64,000 nucleotides of DNA from Bostrychus sinensis (Eukaryota > Chordata > Actinopteri > Gobiiformes > Eleotridae), in the NCBI GenBank assembly GCA_020698575.1, contig CM036247.1:27318431-27382430 (forward strand), in the 5' to 3' direction. Below are positions 1 through 12,150 of the stretch, piece by piece (within the stretch, counting starts at the first letter, position 1; each line of letters starts with the position of its first letter). The position numbers and the translations under genes were made by a program. The notes under the pieces are model-generated. The model did not search any database. It saw only the letters and a list, made by a program, of their open reading frames with translations, and was not told the DNA's origin.

Positions 1-341
1 TCTCTTTCTTTTGTACTGTTTGTTGTGATTTTGATTCAGATGGATTCACCTACATTCTAGGCATGACATTTTTTTAGCTTCAAAGTATACCACAGTTCCA
101 AATGATGTAGTATTTAAAAACCAATAAGCATTGTGTCCTAGCATTCTTATTACTATTACAAGTAAATTGCTTCGCTTTTTAAAAAACATTTAAAACAAGA
201 AAAGTGCCTTGTGCTATTGTTGTACTGCAAATCTAAATTAACTTAAGTTATCCGGGAGCTCTTCCCTAAACAAGAAAGTTTGAGACATTTGATGCTCCCA
301 TTAGCTGGGTGGTATACACAATTTAACAACCTTGGGCTGTT
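1..341. other. Unannotated AT-rich stretch
   Basis: No coding or repeat signal was recognised. The sequence is AT-rich with short homopolymers and no inverted ends that I could pair. It is probably intronic or intergenic. Confidence 0.4.
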
Positions 342-560
342 CAGGGGCAGACTGATGGAGACATGGCAGGCATACAGTGCCAACAGCCTCTCTGACCACC
401 ACCAGTAAACACTGTAAGAAATTCATACACCAGTGTCACAGACACTGGATACAAGATGGGTGAAGTGTCTTGCCCAGTGACAATGACTGAACAATGATTG
501 AACTGCCAACCTTCTGGTTAGAGCATGACTTGCTCCACCACCTGACCTACTGATGCCCAA
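342..560 (-). repeat. SINE-like repeat, family B, minus copy
   Basis: This copy shares ordered blocks with those at 3720, 5198 and 7925: a CTCTGACCACCACC block, the ATTCATAC block, GGGTGAAGTGTCTTGCCCA, and a terminal part with AACTGCCAACCTTCTGGTTA. Read on the minus strand, the head has a B-box-like sequence, which suggests a tRNA-derived SINE of the type common in percomorph fish. The family name is not assigned. Confidence 0.7.
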
Positions 561-1725
561 TTTTAACACTAGCTAACAAACAACAAACAAAGAATCATAT
601 ACATTCTCTGGATCTGTGGGTCTCAGGGTCAATGGGGGCCAAATTATGTATAGAAGAGCCTCCATGCTAGAAGTTTTGTCAGGGGCCCCATCAAGTCTGT
701 TGCCAGCCCAGATTATAACAACATAAACATTGTAGCTCATTTTTAATCTTCCTAAAGACTGCTGAAATGTGTAATCACAGTGTCCTTATACACATACATC
801 ATGTTGTGATCATTTCCTCAAAAAGCTCCACATGTCCACAGCATTCTAGTGGAGAATAACAGAGCAGTCAACCTATTGTTTGAAATATGACTGCAACTCC
901 AACACATATTTTTCACAGTATAAACATACTGGGCTTGTCATTTCAAATACACATGTACTGTGCTGGACAGTGTATAATGTCGCTGTCACAGGTTTCAAAC
1001 GATTATGTGCATGTTTCAAATTTAATACATGTTCTTGACCATTGTTGACCATGAGCCTGACAATAAAAGGATTTGTTTGAGTTGAAGCTATGATTCGTCT
1101 GAAAGGTCAGGCTTTAAGCCCCTCAGTGGACGAGCGGAGGTACACACGACGCTGTCTGTCTCAGTGCTAAGCAGGAAACGCAGTTTGGGCAGGAAGAGAG
1201 CATGATACCCCTGACATGGCACACGCGTTCAGCACTCCAGGGTATTTGATTATCTCCGTAGCAACCTGCTCACTGATGACCCCATTACCTGGCTGGCACC
1301 AGGGTCAGGAGCGCTGTGCGTCAACAGAAATGTACTTCCTGCAATTTCAAATGCAAGGTCACAGGAAATGTGGAGAAGGCCCTTGAAAACAATAAAAACG
1401 TCCTCAACCATCTAATTCACTGATACGCTGGTCTGAGATGTGCTCTATTATCCTATCCAGATGTTTTCTATATTATGTTCCCTGTTATGTTCACTGTACC
1501 ATATGGAGGAATATTATTGTCCTGAATTACAATTACAATTTACAGTCTGCACTGCTCTTGCTGTATTATTACATACACTAATAGACTCTTTGATGAACAT
1601 ACGTACTGTATATGAAATTACTTAACCGTTTTCTGCAATTGATGCTCTCAATCTGTTGCTATTTTCTGTAATATTTGTATGCTAGGACCATTATGTTTTA
1701 GTATGTATTTTCCATGACCAGTAAA

Positions 1726-1760
<35 letters not shown>

Positions 1761-3140
1761 AAGATCCTGGCCAGGCTAACAATTATGCAATTATGGAAGC
1801 TCAGTGAAATTTCTTTGTCTCTGATTGGCTAAGCGATCCATCCAGGGGGCCTATCATAGTACCTAAAGAAAAAATTGCCTCTTTAAAATAATGTATGTAA
1901 TGTAATTCACATGCATCTCTATATAGAATACATCATTTTGTTCAGAAGACTATGTACAACTGTAAACTGTACTGTATTGTACTCTTTTGACATGTCTGGG
2001 CTGTTCTATGAATATTATATATTACTGATTAATAATATATAATAACTCATGCATTGTCAACTGCTGGGTTTGGACAGACTGTGAAGTAAAAAAACTGTAG
2101 AAAAATATAGCTTGTGTATATATCTCATGTGAGACTTTGCTTGGGTCTTGAGGAAATTAAGTTGTAGTTTCAACTTGCTAATGCAAAAGGTGTATGTACA
2201 AAGTGGGAAACAAAATTATATAGGAAAACCTGGATAACTTGGATAAGATACAGCACAATAAGTCTTTAAATGCAAACATCTATGTATTCATTCCCATGTT
2301 GTCCAGTCATCTGCTAATTTAAGTGGAATCTTTCTAGATGGCATTTTATTTCCTAGCAGTTTATTTTCAAGACCAGTACTTGTGTTAATGAGAGCAAACC
2401 CCCTCGAGACTAGCATAAAGTGTGATTTTTGTGGATTCCAAAAAGTGCAATTTCTCAACTATGAATATCATTTTAATAGTGGTATTTTTCACCCTGTTTC
2501 CCTTGGCAAACTACAAGCGTAACCGAGTGTGGCTGTGTCATTTGGCTGTGTGGGTGTTCTGGAATAGAGTGCAAGCTTCCGCATGTCTTGCAGGTTATTT
2601 TTTCATTCACTCAACTGTGTTAAGGAAATGGTGAAAACATATGCTGCACATCACTTATTATGTTTCCCTCATAATAACAATATTTTGAGAATGGCCCTTC
2701 GTGGCTCACAATAGATGGTGCTACCGCTGAACTGTAAAATTAAGTCATTCGCGCATACCTTTCATCCTGATGGTAAATAAATAAGACTTGCCCATTCAGC
2801 ACGGTCTCAAGTCATCACTCATTGAGCAAAATATTAGGTGTATTCTATTACGCCATGGTTCAGCATACAGTCACACCCAATTAAACTGCTCAGTGTTATG
2901 AAGCTCAGCCGCTAAGGTCAAGATAAGATGCAGGAAATGAAAAAGAACGTCACCAATATTCGAAGCTTTCGAAATACACTGCACTGTTGTTTTTATACTG
3001 TGACATACTTACAGGAAAATACTGTTGTAAAAATGAAGTGACGTTTTCCATATTTATCGTCGATCAGTGATTCCAAAATGGTGGGTCAAGATTTAAAGGT
3101 GGATCATATGAACGTTGATTATATGTTAAGCTTATTCCTT
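561..3140. other. Mostly non-repetitive intronic/intergenic DNA with a 30-A run
   Basis: Positions 1081-1330 are clearly richer in GC and CpG than their surroundings and show no repeat signature, so they may be a conserved non-coding block. A run of 30 A lies at 1729-1758 and might mark the tail of an old retrocopy, but no coding similarity was seen upstream. The remaining sequence holds only short chance frames. Confidence 0.4.
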
Positions 3141-3147
3141 CCTTCAG

Positions 3148-3520
3148 TCATTCATTCATTCATTCATGTATTTTCTGCTTACTCTCATTAGGGGTTGCGG
3201 ATACTGGTGCTTATCCCAGTAACTTTGAGCCTTAAGCGGGTTACACTCAGATATTTGGCCAGCTTGTTGCAGGGCTGACACAGAGACACAGACAGACAAC
3301 AGTTCACTCTCACATTCATTCACTAGGGGCAATTTAGAGTCACCAATTCTCCTGATACATTGGACAATGAAAGGAAGCATCCTGAGGGAACCCACAGCAA
3401 CACGGGGAAGACATGCAGTCTCCACCCAGAGAGTCTGTGTGTCAGCTGGCTCCAGGGATTGAACTCACAATCTCCTTGCTGGAAGGCAAGAACAGTAACC
3501 ACTCTGCCACCATACTGCAG
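3148..3520 (-). repeat. SINE-like repeat, family A, near full-length minus copy
   Basis: On the minus strand it starts with a tRNA-like head (TGGCAGAGTGGTTA as A box), passes through GGTGACTCTAAATTGCCCCT and CAGCCCTGCAACAAGCTGG, and ends in GGATAAGC followed by an ATGAATG simple-repeat tail. The same order is found in the copies at 21774, 44453 and 51893. This is a very common fish interspersed repeat. Its class (tRNA-headed SINE or other short element) is inferred only from the head and tail. Confidence 0.75.
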
Positions 3521-3719
3521 TTATAATTTAATGGATTTTTTTGTGTGTGTGATTCTACAATACATGTGTCGTACAGATTCTGGTAAAATGTTTCAGAAAG
3601 ATCCTGAAATGCATCATCTGTAGGATTTCCCATCTCCACTTTCCATGTTAAATAATAATGCATTAATTTTATATAACACTTGTCTAGACACTCAAATCTG
3701 CTTTACAGTTTAGTGCATT

Positions 3720-3945
3720 ACTCATTCATTCCTCAGTCACATTTTATGACAGAAGTGTGGCTGCCTTTCGGCGCCTATGGCCCCTCTGACCACCACCAAA
3801 CACACAATCGCACTAACACATTCATACAGTTAAGGTGGGTGAAGTGTCTTGCCCAAGGACACAACAACAGCAATGCCAGCAGTGGGGATCAAACCTCCAA
3901 CCTCCGGGTTAGTGGGCAAACGTCTCTACTGATTGCTGCCCCATG
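3720..3945 (-). repeat. SINE-like repeat, family B, minus copy
   Basis: It contains the family B blocks CTCTGACCACCACCAAAC, ATTCATAC, GGGTGAAGTGTCTTGCCCAA and ACCTCCAACCTCCGGGTTAG in order. On the minus strand the last block gives a B-box-like GGTTTGATCCCC, typical of a tRNA-derived head. It lies only about 200 bases from the family A copy. Confidence 0.75.
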
Positions 3946-4073
3946 TTAACAAGTCATTTAGACCAAGCAGCCAAATGTTGTCAGAATAATAAACCTGAGG
4001 CAATATCTTAAGATTTACGATTACATTGTCTCTACAGTTCATTCTCCTTAGTATTTGATCATCATGGCAGATG

Positions 4074-4203
4074 GATTATCCCATCTGTCTAACTGGCCAT
4101 TGTCCAAGATGTACCCTTCCTAGTTGCTGGGATAGGCCACCTGTGACCCCCAACTGGAAAAAAAAAAAGATAGTGAAAAGAAAAGATAGTGAATGAATGA
4201 ATC
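4074..4203 (+). repeat. Fragment of family A repeat (3' end)
   Basis: It holds the 3' blocks of family A: ACTGGCCATTGTCCA, TTGCTGGGATAGGCC, and a terminal GTGAATGAATGAATCA tail. An A-run interrupts it. The head is missing. Confidence 0.6.
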
Positions 4204-5197
4204 AAAGTTAAGCTTTGCAGGTTCAGACACCATTCTTTGTAATTAGCACAAATGCACCATCCAAATTATCTACACATCTCAGCATGAAGCCAACAACCTG
4301 TCGGTCTACAGAGACGCCTAACTGCCGCTGGGTTGCAGTGCTATCATTCAGTCGACCGAACTACAGTTGTGGCCCCAACATGGCGCTCCCTGGAGGGGTC
4401 TCCCGCACCCTCCCACACCTGCCAGGGACCTGCCTCCCCACCATTACCTCTCCTCTGCCTCCTCCCACCAGCAGCAGGGCAGGCAGTAATTAATTTCCCC
4501 ATTTTAACTGGGAGGCAAAACACTAGCATCCTGGGACTGAGGCGTGTGCCACCAGCCTACATTCTGGATTCAAGGGATTGGGATAATTAGCCCCCGGAAG
4601 AGTGGGCAGACAGATGGAGAGAGGAGACAGTGGCACCTCATGGCCGGGGAGGACGATCCCTCCTGCTCGCTGCTCTGGCTTATGCTGGAGTAGATGGCGT
4701 AAACAATTGTTTTTGTTCCTTTTTAATGGAAAAGAGTTAATGAAGAAGCCCAAACACAGACAGATTGCCAGACACATTTGCCTGAGGATAATCCATCTGA
4801 TATGTCAGGGCAGATTTTTTACACAGATTGTTTTCCGCTCTGATAAATATATGACGTAGTTGATGTACACAGGGAGAATACAACGTAAATGTGAATAATT
4901 GTTGATTAAACTAGTGTTTACAAGGACTGAAATATCCCTGCTATTGGTGTTATTTTTGCAAATATGGCCTATTGATAAAACCTAAGTTTTAAGCATACAC
5001 AAACTTCATATTACTACGCTTAATCAGAAGTACCCAGTGCAGAAAAAGACAATTTCTCAGTATGATCGGCAGTTTGTAGTGCATTGTTGACAAGTGGTGT
5101 AGACCAGCACTGGTTTTCTGAAGCTGTCAACAACACATAACAAAAATATGTTTCATTTAGCTTCTTAAAAAATAAACAAGAGTATATCTTAGTTTTG
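4204..5197. other. GC-richer non-repetitive block with no gene recognised
   Basis: Positions 4300 to 4860 are richer in GC than average. They carry overlapping frames on both strands, none resembling a known protein and none flanked by a convincing exon structure. The part after 4870 is AT-rich and featureless. A conserved non-coding element is possible in the first part but cannot be shown from one sequence. Confidence 0.35.
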
Positions 5198-5446
5198 GGG
5201 ACGGTAGTAGCACAGTCTTGCCCACTAACACAAAGGTTGGCCGTTCAATTCCTGCTAGCAGCATTGAAGTGTCCTGGGGCAAGACACTTATCTCACCTTG
5301 CTTGTATGAATGTGTCAGTGTGTGTGGTTGTTTTGGGTGGTGGTCGGAGAGGCTGTAGGTACAGATTGGCAGCCACTCTTCCATCACTCTGCCCCAGGGC
5401 ACATGTGGCTACAGAAGTAACTCACCACCATAAAGTGTGGACTGAC
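5198..5446 (+). repeat. SINE-like repeat, family B, plus copy
   Basis: It reads in forward order: head with GTTCAATTCCTGCTAGCAG, then GTCCTGGGGCAAGACACTTA, CTTGTATGAATGTGTCAGTG, GGTGGTGGTCGGAGAGGC, and TGCCCCAGGGCACATGTGGC. It is the clearest full copy of the family in the window. It is followed by a TTATGAT-type simple repeat at about 5446-5497. Confidence 0.78.
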
Positions 5447-5497
5447 TTATTATTATGATTATGATTATTATGATGATTATGATTATTACTATACCAG
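5446..5497. repeat. ATT/ATGATT-rich simple repeat
   Basis: Reiterated ATTATG and ATTATT units directly follow the family B SINE-like copy. This fits the simple-repeat tail of that element. Confidence 0.7.
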
Positions 5498-7202
5498 GAC
5501 ACATGAAAACAAACGTTTCTACAACAAATTTAAAAGTATAAAAGAATAATGATAAAGCTCAAGTTTACAGTGAAAGAAGCAGTATTATTGTTGAGAATGT
5601 GTTTGGGCTGTGTTGGGTGTTTTGACAGCAGCTGTGCTCCCCGCTCTGCTCGGCCTGCAGGATCCCTCAGTCACTTAATGAAAAAGAGTGGACTTGTTGC
5701 AAGTCACTGATGCAGAAAACAGATTAACTCAGCTGGGTTGTGCTCAGTATCATGTACAGCCAAAGCGTCATCTCGAGGGCCGGCCATGAGAGGAGAGAGC
5801 CAGACGGACTCAGAATTTTGAGGCTGCTCATGTCTACTGCAAGGATTTTTTTATTTTATTTCCTGACATATTTTGTATATTATGACATATTTGCAAAAAA
5901 GAACAATATTTTTCACCTTTAGCACACAATTTGTTGACAGGAAGCCTGTTTATGGCACCTGTCCTTTGAGATTGATACTGCATGCCCTAAATGAAAAGTT
6001 TATGAATGAAGAGTTTATTCAGATTTTCCAATAACACTTGACCATTATAATCTAAACAAAGCCACTTCATGTACCACTTCATGTTTACGCTACATGCCTC
6101 TCATCACACACCACTACATTGATATCCCCATGTCAGAACAACTGTGATTGGTCAGTGCAGCTGTAAATTATTTACATGCAATATATAGTTCCATATAGAA
6201 TACTACATACAAAAAAACAAGTATTATTATAGTATGCTTTTTCAAGTACTACTTCTAATTTAGATAAACATTAGGTAATAAAGTAAGCAAAGTAACAAAG
6301 CAACCACTGTTATCCTTTAAACATCTGTGAAACCATATAAGAAAATGAGTTAAGGAGCAACTTTTTTATTAAACAGCATTCCAAAATAGCCTAAGCATTT
6401 TTGAAAGCACCAAAAAGAACTTCTGAAAAAGGCACTTATTTCCTTCCAGATGCAATGTTTTCACAAGAGGATATTTATCAAATCTTGAAAGCATAAAATG
6501 ACTCTAAAACTACTAAGGTATTTAATCCAACATATTTCTCACTGACCCTCACCTAACCTCATCCCACCTGCAGCAGCTTGCCCCATTAGACTGTTCTATA
6601 CTGTATCTCCTAACATATGTACACCTTAATGATTCCTAGCCTTGGCTGACAGCTCTGGCCGTATCTCTTCTCCCTTCATTTCAGAGTTGTTGTTTTTTTT
6701 TTCTCCTCCTCACAAAGAAAAAAATAAGTGACAGTTAGCTTCAGAGACTCTAGCGGCGTGGTGCACTATGTCTAAGGCTGGCATCTGACAGACCACGACG
6801 GGGGGTCTGCTATTGCGAAAAGGTTGGAGTAGTGCAGGGGGCTGGCAGTGAGGAAGGGAGAGCAGCAGTGCAGTGAAGGCTTTTGACAGGCAGTCAGCAG
6901 GTGAGAGCTGAAAGGATACAGCAGTTTGTGGGGGACTGGCTGTATCACTCCAAGTGTTTTGGTTGTCATGTTGGGTCCATATTTTGGATTTGTAAAACTG
7001 TGTCTTTTGCATATTGTCGGGTGTTGGACATAAACCAGACTAGATTATGGCATCTGTAAATTGATAAATAAATTGGATTTGTCCGTGTACAACCTTCTTT
7101 CCAAATATGTCTTCTTTTCTGTGGGCTTTTTTCTTCCATAGTCACCACAGTCATCTGCCTCCCAGTGTGCAGTGATTCATTTACAGTATTGATTATGTTT
7201 AA
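5498..7202. other. No gene or clear repeat recognised
   Basis: The stretch is largely AT-rich. Positions 5620-5830 and 6540-6960 are somewhat richer in GC. A minus-strand frame of about 100 codons at 6710-7012 shows low-complexity leucine/serine/proline composition and no recognised domain, so it is not annotated as a gene. Confidence 0.35.
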
Positions 7203-7255
7203 TACCAGATGCCCTCCCTGACGCAACACACTTCATTTATTTAGGCTTGTGGTTG
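7203..7255 (-). repeat. Short fragment of SINE-like repeat family C
   Basis: It contains GATGCCCTCCCTGACGCAAC followed by a TTTATTTAGGCTTG block. This is the reverse complement of the core seen in the plus copies at 15360 and 38033. Confidence 0.5.
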
Positions 7256-7374
7256 GCACAAACTATACAGTACATTAGCCTGTGACTCTCTCTGGTTGGA
7301 TTAAGTTTCAAAATATGTAGTAACTTGCATTATTTAGTTATTTTGAAAAACATAAAATCATTTATGTGATACTG

Positions 7375-7800
7375 CACTGGTTCTCAAAGTGGGGTCCAGG
7401 GCTGCATGGGGGTCCACGGAAAAGTACTGTAGAGGAGCCCTCTAATTTCAATTTCAATTTCAGTTCATTCTTTATTTCAGACACATGGTTTTGGTCCATA
7501 AAAATAAATAAAACATACAAAAGTACAAAAAGACAATTAGCCAATGAAAATATTATGTACCTAAAACATTAAGTACATAGAAAATATCTAAAGTAAAATT
7601 AATTACAGTTATATAATTGTTTTAAAATGTTACTTAAACTATTATAATGATATAAACTGTTTTTAGCCAACAGCCAGTGTTTTTGTAATGTTTTTATAAA
7701 AATAAATGGAGAAAAACATGGCATAGTCTTTTGAATAGAGGGAAGTTCTATAGTTGGAGGTCCGTGTGAGATTTTCGGAAATTGACTTTGGGAATGGCTG
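7375..7800 (-). mobile_element. Non-autonomous hAT-like element, copy 1
   Basis: The left end reads CACTGGTTCTCAAAGTGGGG and the right end GACTTTGGGAATGGCTG, whose complement matches it. Flanks are TGATACTG (7367-7374) and TAGTACTG (7801-7808), similar in 6 of 8 bases, as expected of an old 8-bp target duplication. The right half, reverse-complemented, aligns with the element at 35881-36513. No transposase is encoded. A LINE 3' fragment sits inside at about 7446-7545. Confidence 0.8.
7446..7545 (-). mobile_element. LINE 3' end fragment nested in a hAT-like element
   Basis: Repeated CAATTT units are followed by TTCTTTATTTCAGACACATG and a GGTCCATAAAAATAAATA block. Read on the minus strand this is a typical fish LINE 3' tail with a short satellite-like terminal repeat. 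The sister hAT-like copy at 35881 lacks it, so the insertion is later than the hAT-like element. Confidence 0.55.
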
Positions 7801-7924
7801 TAGTACTGAATGGACATTTTGTTCTACATTGTTTGCAGTTAATGATGCGATTTTCAGCATATAAATGTTTGATATCTGTAAGACCAAACTAACTTTTTGT
7901 CTTGGTTTGTTAGTCTGGGTTGAT

Positions 7925-8095
7925 CCTCACTACTAGCATACTGCCATTGCGTCCTTGGGCAAGATACTTCGCCCACCTTGCCTTTATGAATGTGTTAATG
8001 TGACTGTATGATTGGTGATGGTTGGACAGGCAGTAGGTGCGAAAATGGCAGCCAGTCTTCCCTAGGGCAGCTGTGGTTATAAAAGTAGCTCACAA
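7925..8095 (+). repeat. SINE-like repeat, family B, plus copy
   Basis: It carries GTCCTTGGGCAAGATACTTC, CCTTTATGAATGTGTTAATG and GGGCAGCTGTGGTTATAAAA in the family B order, then runs into a long ATT simple repeat at its 3' end. The head is mostly lost. Confidence 0.7.
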
Positions 8096-8101
8096 TTATT
8101 A

Positions 8102-8142
<41 letters not shown>

Positions 8143-8185
8143 ATTTATTTATTTATTTTATATATTATTTTTATTATTATTATTC
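8096..8185. repeat. (ATT)n microsatellite
   Basis: A run of ATT units, partly degenerated to ATTT, begins directly at the 3' end of the family B SINE-like copy. Confidence 0.9.
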
Positions 8186-9384
8186 AAGATAATGACCATA
8201 AAGTCAAAAATCTAAGAAATTCTAAAGCGAAAGTTGTTCCACTGACTTTTAAGCTAAAAAAATGTCTAGTTATAAATCACACAACATGAAGTAAAGTGCT
8301 TGCTGTGCATCTTAATAGCACTGGTGGTTCTTTTTTCAGTAACAAATTTAATAGAAGTAAACAACACTGTTTTAACTAAATCAAGCTGTACTTTTGCTTA
8401 TACAGGCAAGTCAGAAACTAATTTGATCAAGACTCAAGAGTTTGCATGTAAACATAAATACAAGCTGGTCTGGCTATATGAACCAAGATTTACTAGACAG
8501 ACACAAGGTCTAAAAAGTGTTTTATTTGTATTGGGTTTAATAGGGGGAAAAAAAGTATAAATCTCTGGAGTGTTTTGTCAGTTAAGCGTTACAGGTTTCA
8601 ATGTCAGTTCCTGTTTGTTTAACAGTAAGTTTGTGTTGGTGCTTGAAAAGCGGTGAAATGAAAAAAAGCCCTTGAGGTCACCACTTTGAAGTGCAACTGT
8701 TTCCATCCGGCACACTTGTGTAATCACGGTTCACAGTGGAGTTAACAGCCTAGCATGAATTAATTCCTGCCCGGCGTTACTCTTAATCAAGCTGACCTTC
8801 AAATTGAATCCAATTCGAGTGCCGCTGCTGCTTCAGTCGAGGATAAGTTCACTTTTATTCTCACTAATTTGATATTGTTTGTTTAAAAGCCGAGAGAATT
8901 ATGTGTTGACCTGCAGCATCAAGGCTGCATGATCGAAATGAATGAAGGTAATGAATAGCCACTCTCTTTAAGTGTGAAGTAAATGCTGACCCAGACTTTC
9001 TTTTTTGCGTCGCATGAATGTTCTCAAAGGCAAATAAAATGTGTCATTAGTGTCACATTTGACACAGTAAGTTCACTACAGAGGCTGAGTTAAATGTGGG
9101 TCACCAGATGGAGAGGGGTGAGTGCTGAGCAAGCTTAATTGCCTTGTATCTCTTAGGGCTGGAAGGGGAGGCAGTTAAAAGGTGCCATGTGGAACCGCAC
9201 TTGGATAAAGAAAGCTTAAAAGTTGCTAAGTCTAGAATTTTGTTGGACCTTTTTTCAGTTTGGTTAGTGAATGCATTTGCAACTTTGTCACCCATCAGAC
9301 AAGAACTACTTTGTTTCCATTGAGACCTAGCTTAGTCTTTGTGTGTATGTGTATATTACATGTGTATAATGTGTATATTATATA
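8186..9384. other. No gene recognised; possible conserved non-coding block
   Basis: Positions 8640-9080 are of higher complexity and contain homeodomain-type TAATTA-like and AATTAA cores with CpGs. No repeat signature was recognised there. No coding exon could be supported. Confidence 0.35.
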
Positions 9385-9560
9385 CAGAGCTCAAAACTCT
9401 GTCAAGGCATCAGCCCTATCTTGCAATGGTAAAAATATAGTGTTCAGACTTGGACTTGAATGGAATCTTCTAAATCAAGAGTAAATGCTCGAACTATTGA
9501 GCCATTGATCTCATTAAAACTTGTGTTTCTTTACTCACAAATAGTTGGAGCTGGTGTCTT
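9385..9560 (-). repeat. tRNA-headed SINE-like repeat, family D, minus copy
   Basis: It shares CCCTATCTTGCAATGGTA, GGTAAATGCTC-like and ATTGAGCCATTGATCTC blocks with the copies at 11880, 31310 and 43355. On the complementary strand the TGGCTCAATGG box resembles a tRNA A box. Confidence 0.65.
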
Positions 9561-9944
9561 TGGCCTTATCATTCCTGCATCCAGATATTGGCATGTTTCC
9601 TAAAACTTGGCTATTTTTAAATTGATTTATTTATTTATTTTTTGTTATCCTGCTAGCCCAAAAAAACAGTGCTGACAAAAAACAAAAAAAACAAAACAAA
9701 ACTCCTTGACAGTGGCAGTTGGTCTGCTCCATGATAACTTGTGTTTAACCAATCAAAAAGCCAGTAAACCAATGCAATATGAAAAATACACAAACATAAT
9801 CTTGCCTAACTCCCATTTTATGTAGGCTTTTAATTATTTCTTGAGTGATCTGTAGAATTATTTTCTGTGGAAGAGGGTGTAAATTGGCAAGGTTTTGGAC
9901 CTATGTTTTTTTTTTTTTATCTTCTGTCTCTCCCTTTTTTGTTA

Positions 9945-10140
9945 GGGGTCACCAGTCGCACCATGCTTTGGCAGGTTTTTATGCTGGATGCCTGTCCCAT
10001 TGCAGCCAGCCACATACTGTGACTGCATTTGGCAGTGTGGATGAAGTATCTTGCCTGAGGACGCAAGGACAGTATGCATTTGGGGCGAACTTTGAAATGG
10101 CAACCCTCCAGTCTGTAGGGGAACAAGTAACTAAAAAAGT
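9945..10140 (-). repeat. SINE-like composite repeat, families B/C, minus copy
   Basis: A family C piece (GGTTTTTATGCTGGATGCC) is followed by a family B-like stretch (GTGGATGAAGTATCTTGCCT, then AACCCTCCAGTCTGTAGG). The combination is diverged, and the frames of about 90 to 110 codons across it are not genes. Confidence 0.55.
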
Positions 10141-11879
10141 GATTGGGTCTGGTTGGCCAAGCTACGGTTCCATATCCAATCACTAACCAGCATTTTCTAC
10201 TTCCAAATACACAGATTCACAGGGGATTTGTAGAATCTTGTTAGTTTATTTATGAATATTTGCCTCCATGTCTGTATGTGCCAAGTTGAAAAAAATGAGA
10301 AGCTAGTATTTGCCTCAATTTTGCCCTTGTGAAAAAACTGCAGCTGCATTTCTATATGGACCTGTTATACAGCATCTTATAAATATTTGATGTGCGGAAA
10401 GTTGTGTCTGGTCAGTTGGATATGTCTATAATAGATGAGAACATCAAACAACCTTGAGGCTACTCATTTGAATGAATATGAGGCGGTGTATTTTTCTGGA
10501 TCGAAGTTATGTAGTGTAACTAACTTGTTGCCAACTGAAACATACATCATCACAGTGTTAATTAAATATCAGAAGACAGTTATATGGTTGGCTATATGGT
10601 ATATTGCACTGTATTTCAATATTATCTCAAGCTTACCAATCATAAATCTCTTCAGGCAACACCATCTAGAACACATGCATCTTCTCATACACTCCCAGGC
10701 TAAACTTAGCTGTTTTCTTCTGGGAAAAGCACCCAGGATATGTCTTAACAACAGCACCTGGCACCCGCTGGGTAAGGCCTGTACATTCTGCACAGTGCAT
10801 CACTTGAAAGAAGAATAATTATGTCCAAATTACCTGGTAAGCAATCATTTAATTTTCCTTGTCACAATGAATCAGGATTAATTTGCAGGCAAATATTACA
10901 CAATGAATTATTGAGTAAGTCGTCTCCCGAGCTAAATTAGCCTTGAGGATTGATGATGTGGATGTAACCTGTGATCGGCTAACCTATTTCATGAGTCATT
11001 GGTGGTGCGTTCACAAGGGCATGAAGAAGTGATGACTTGATTCCCACTGTCCTGGTTACATAAACAAACATGGCACTTCAACTGTACACCGTGATGTCAG
11101 CCATTCAGCTATATAATTAAGTAGGTTAACTGATTATGGCAGGGCTTAGAACACTATGTAGTGATTCATAAGGTGCCCCTCACTGACTCTTCAGGCTAAG
11201 TGTCCTTTACAAACTTGACAGGAGTCTTCCTTGATGTTTAGTGTCTCCGTTCAGCCGTGCACCACAGTTAGGATTCACACAACTTGATTTTCCTCAGCTG
11301 TGCCCTCTCTGTAAACTTGAACACATCGAAGACTGTAAGGCAGTTCACAGTCAAGTTTCTTCTTCTAACATCTTTGCGCTTGAGGCCCGCTCTGCTTTGA
11401 ATGACTAAATAGGTCTTCAGCTCCATCCAGTCACTTACAGTACAAGTGCTTTTGGGTTTAAGCACTGCAGTTAGAGTGACTAAACCCAGTCCGATGTAAA
11501 ATCCTTGAGGAAGTGAGTGTATCACAGTTGCTCTCGCCACAAACACAGCTCTTTATGGCAGGCGTTCGTTCTGGTTGCTTTGGTCTCTTGATCCCACAAG
11601 CACCCTTGAGACTGGCTGAATGGATTTAGTAGTTGCCTGCTGGCATATGGCCTTTATTATACTGGTTTAGCTAAGCTGAACACAATTACTCTGTTTTCTT
11701 TGTGGTTTCATTACTAAAGCCAGGGCTATGGATGGAGGGGCAAACTGGACCATAGTACTATATATACCGTCATTATTTGTTTAAGGTTTAATCCAACATA
11801 AAACTGGATAAAAATCATGATTTAAAAGTCACTTTTTTGCCATAAGTATACATTTAAAGTAGTGGTAATGGCCATATGA
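10141..11879. other. No gene recognised
   Basis: Mixed AT-rich sequence. Frames at 10435-10818 (+) and 11268-11546 (-) have no recognisable domain and no splice context that would support an exon, so they were left out. Confidence 0.35.
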
Positions 11880-12150
11880 CAGATAGCACCCTCCAACCTT
11901 AAGCACTACAACCAGAAGCTCTAGGATCCCACATCTTGGCCAAGGCACTGGACCTACCTCGCAATGGCATAGCTATAGTGCCCAGACCCAGACTCAAATA
12001 GGCAGTCACAAAGCTGTTATACCTCACAATGGTAAAGCATCCAGTAAAAAGTGTTTCTTAACTGACCAATTGTAGCTGGAGTTAGTATCTAGGCCTTATC
12101 TTGCAATGGTACAGAAGCATTCCGAGATCCACACCAAAAAAAAACAAACA
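11880..12150 (-). repeat. tRNA-headed SINE-like repeat, family D, minus copy
   Basis: It contains GCCAAGGCACTGGACCTACC, TCGCAATGGCATAGCTATAG, and TATCTTGCAATGGTACAGAA, matching the family D copies at 31310 and 9385 in order. The CAATGGTA block occurs three times, suggesting partial internal duplication. Confidence 0.65.

Noticed and set aside
9845..10186. 113-codon plus frame and opposing minus frame
   Set aside because: Both run over a SINE-like composite repeat.
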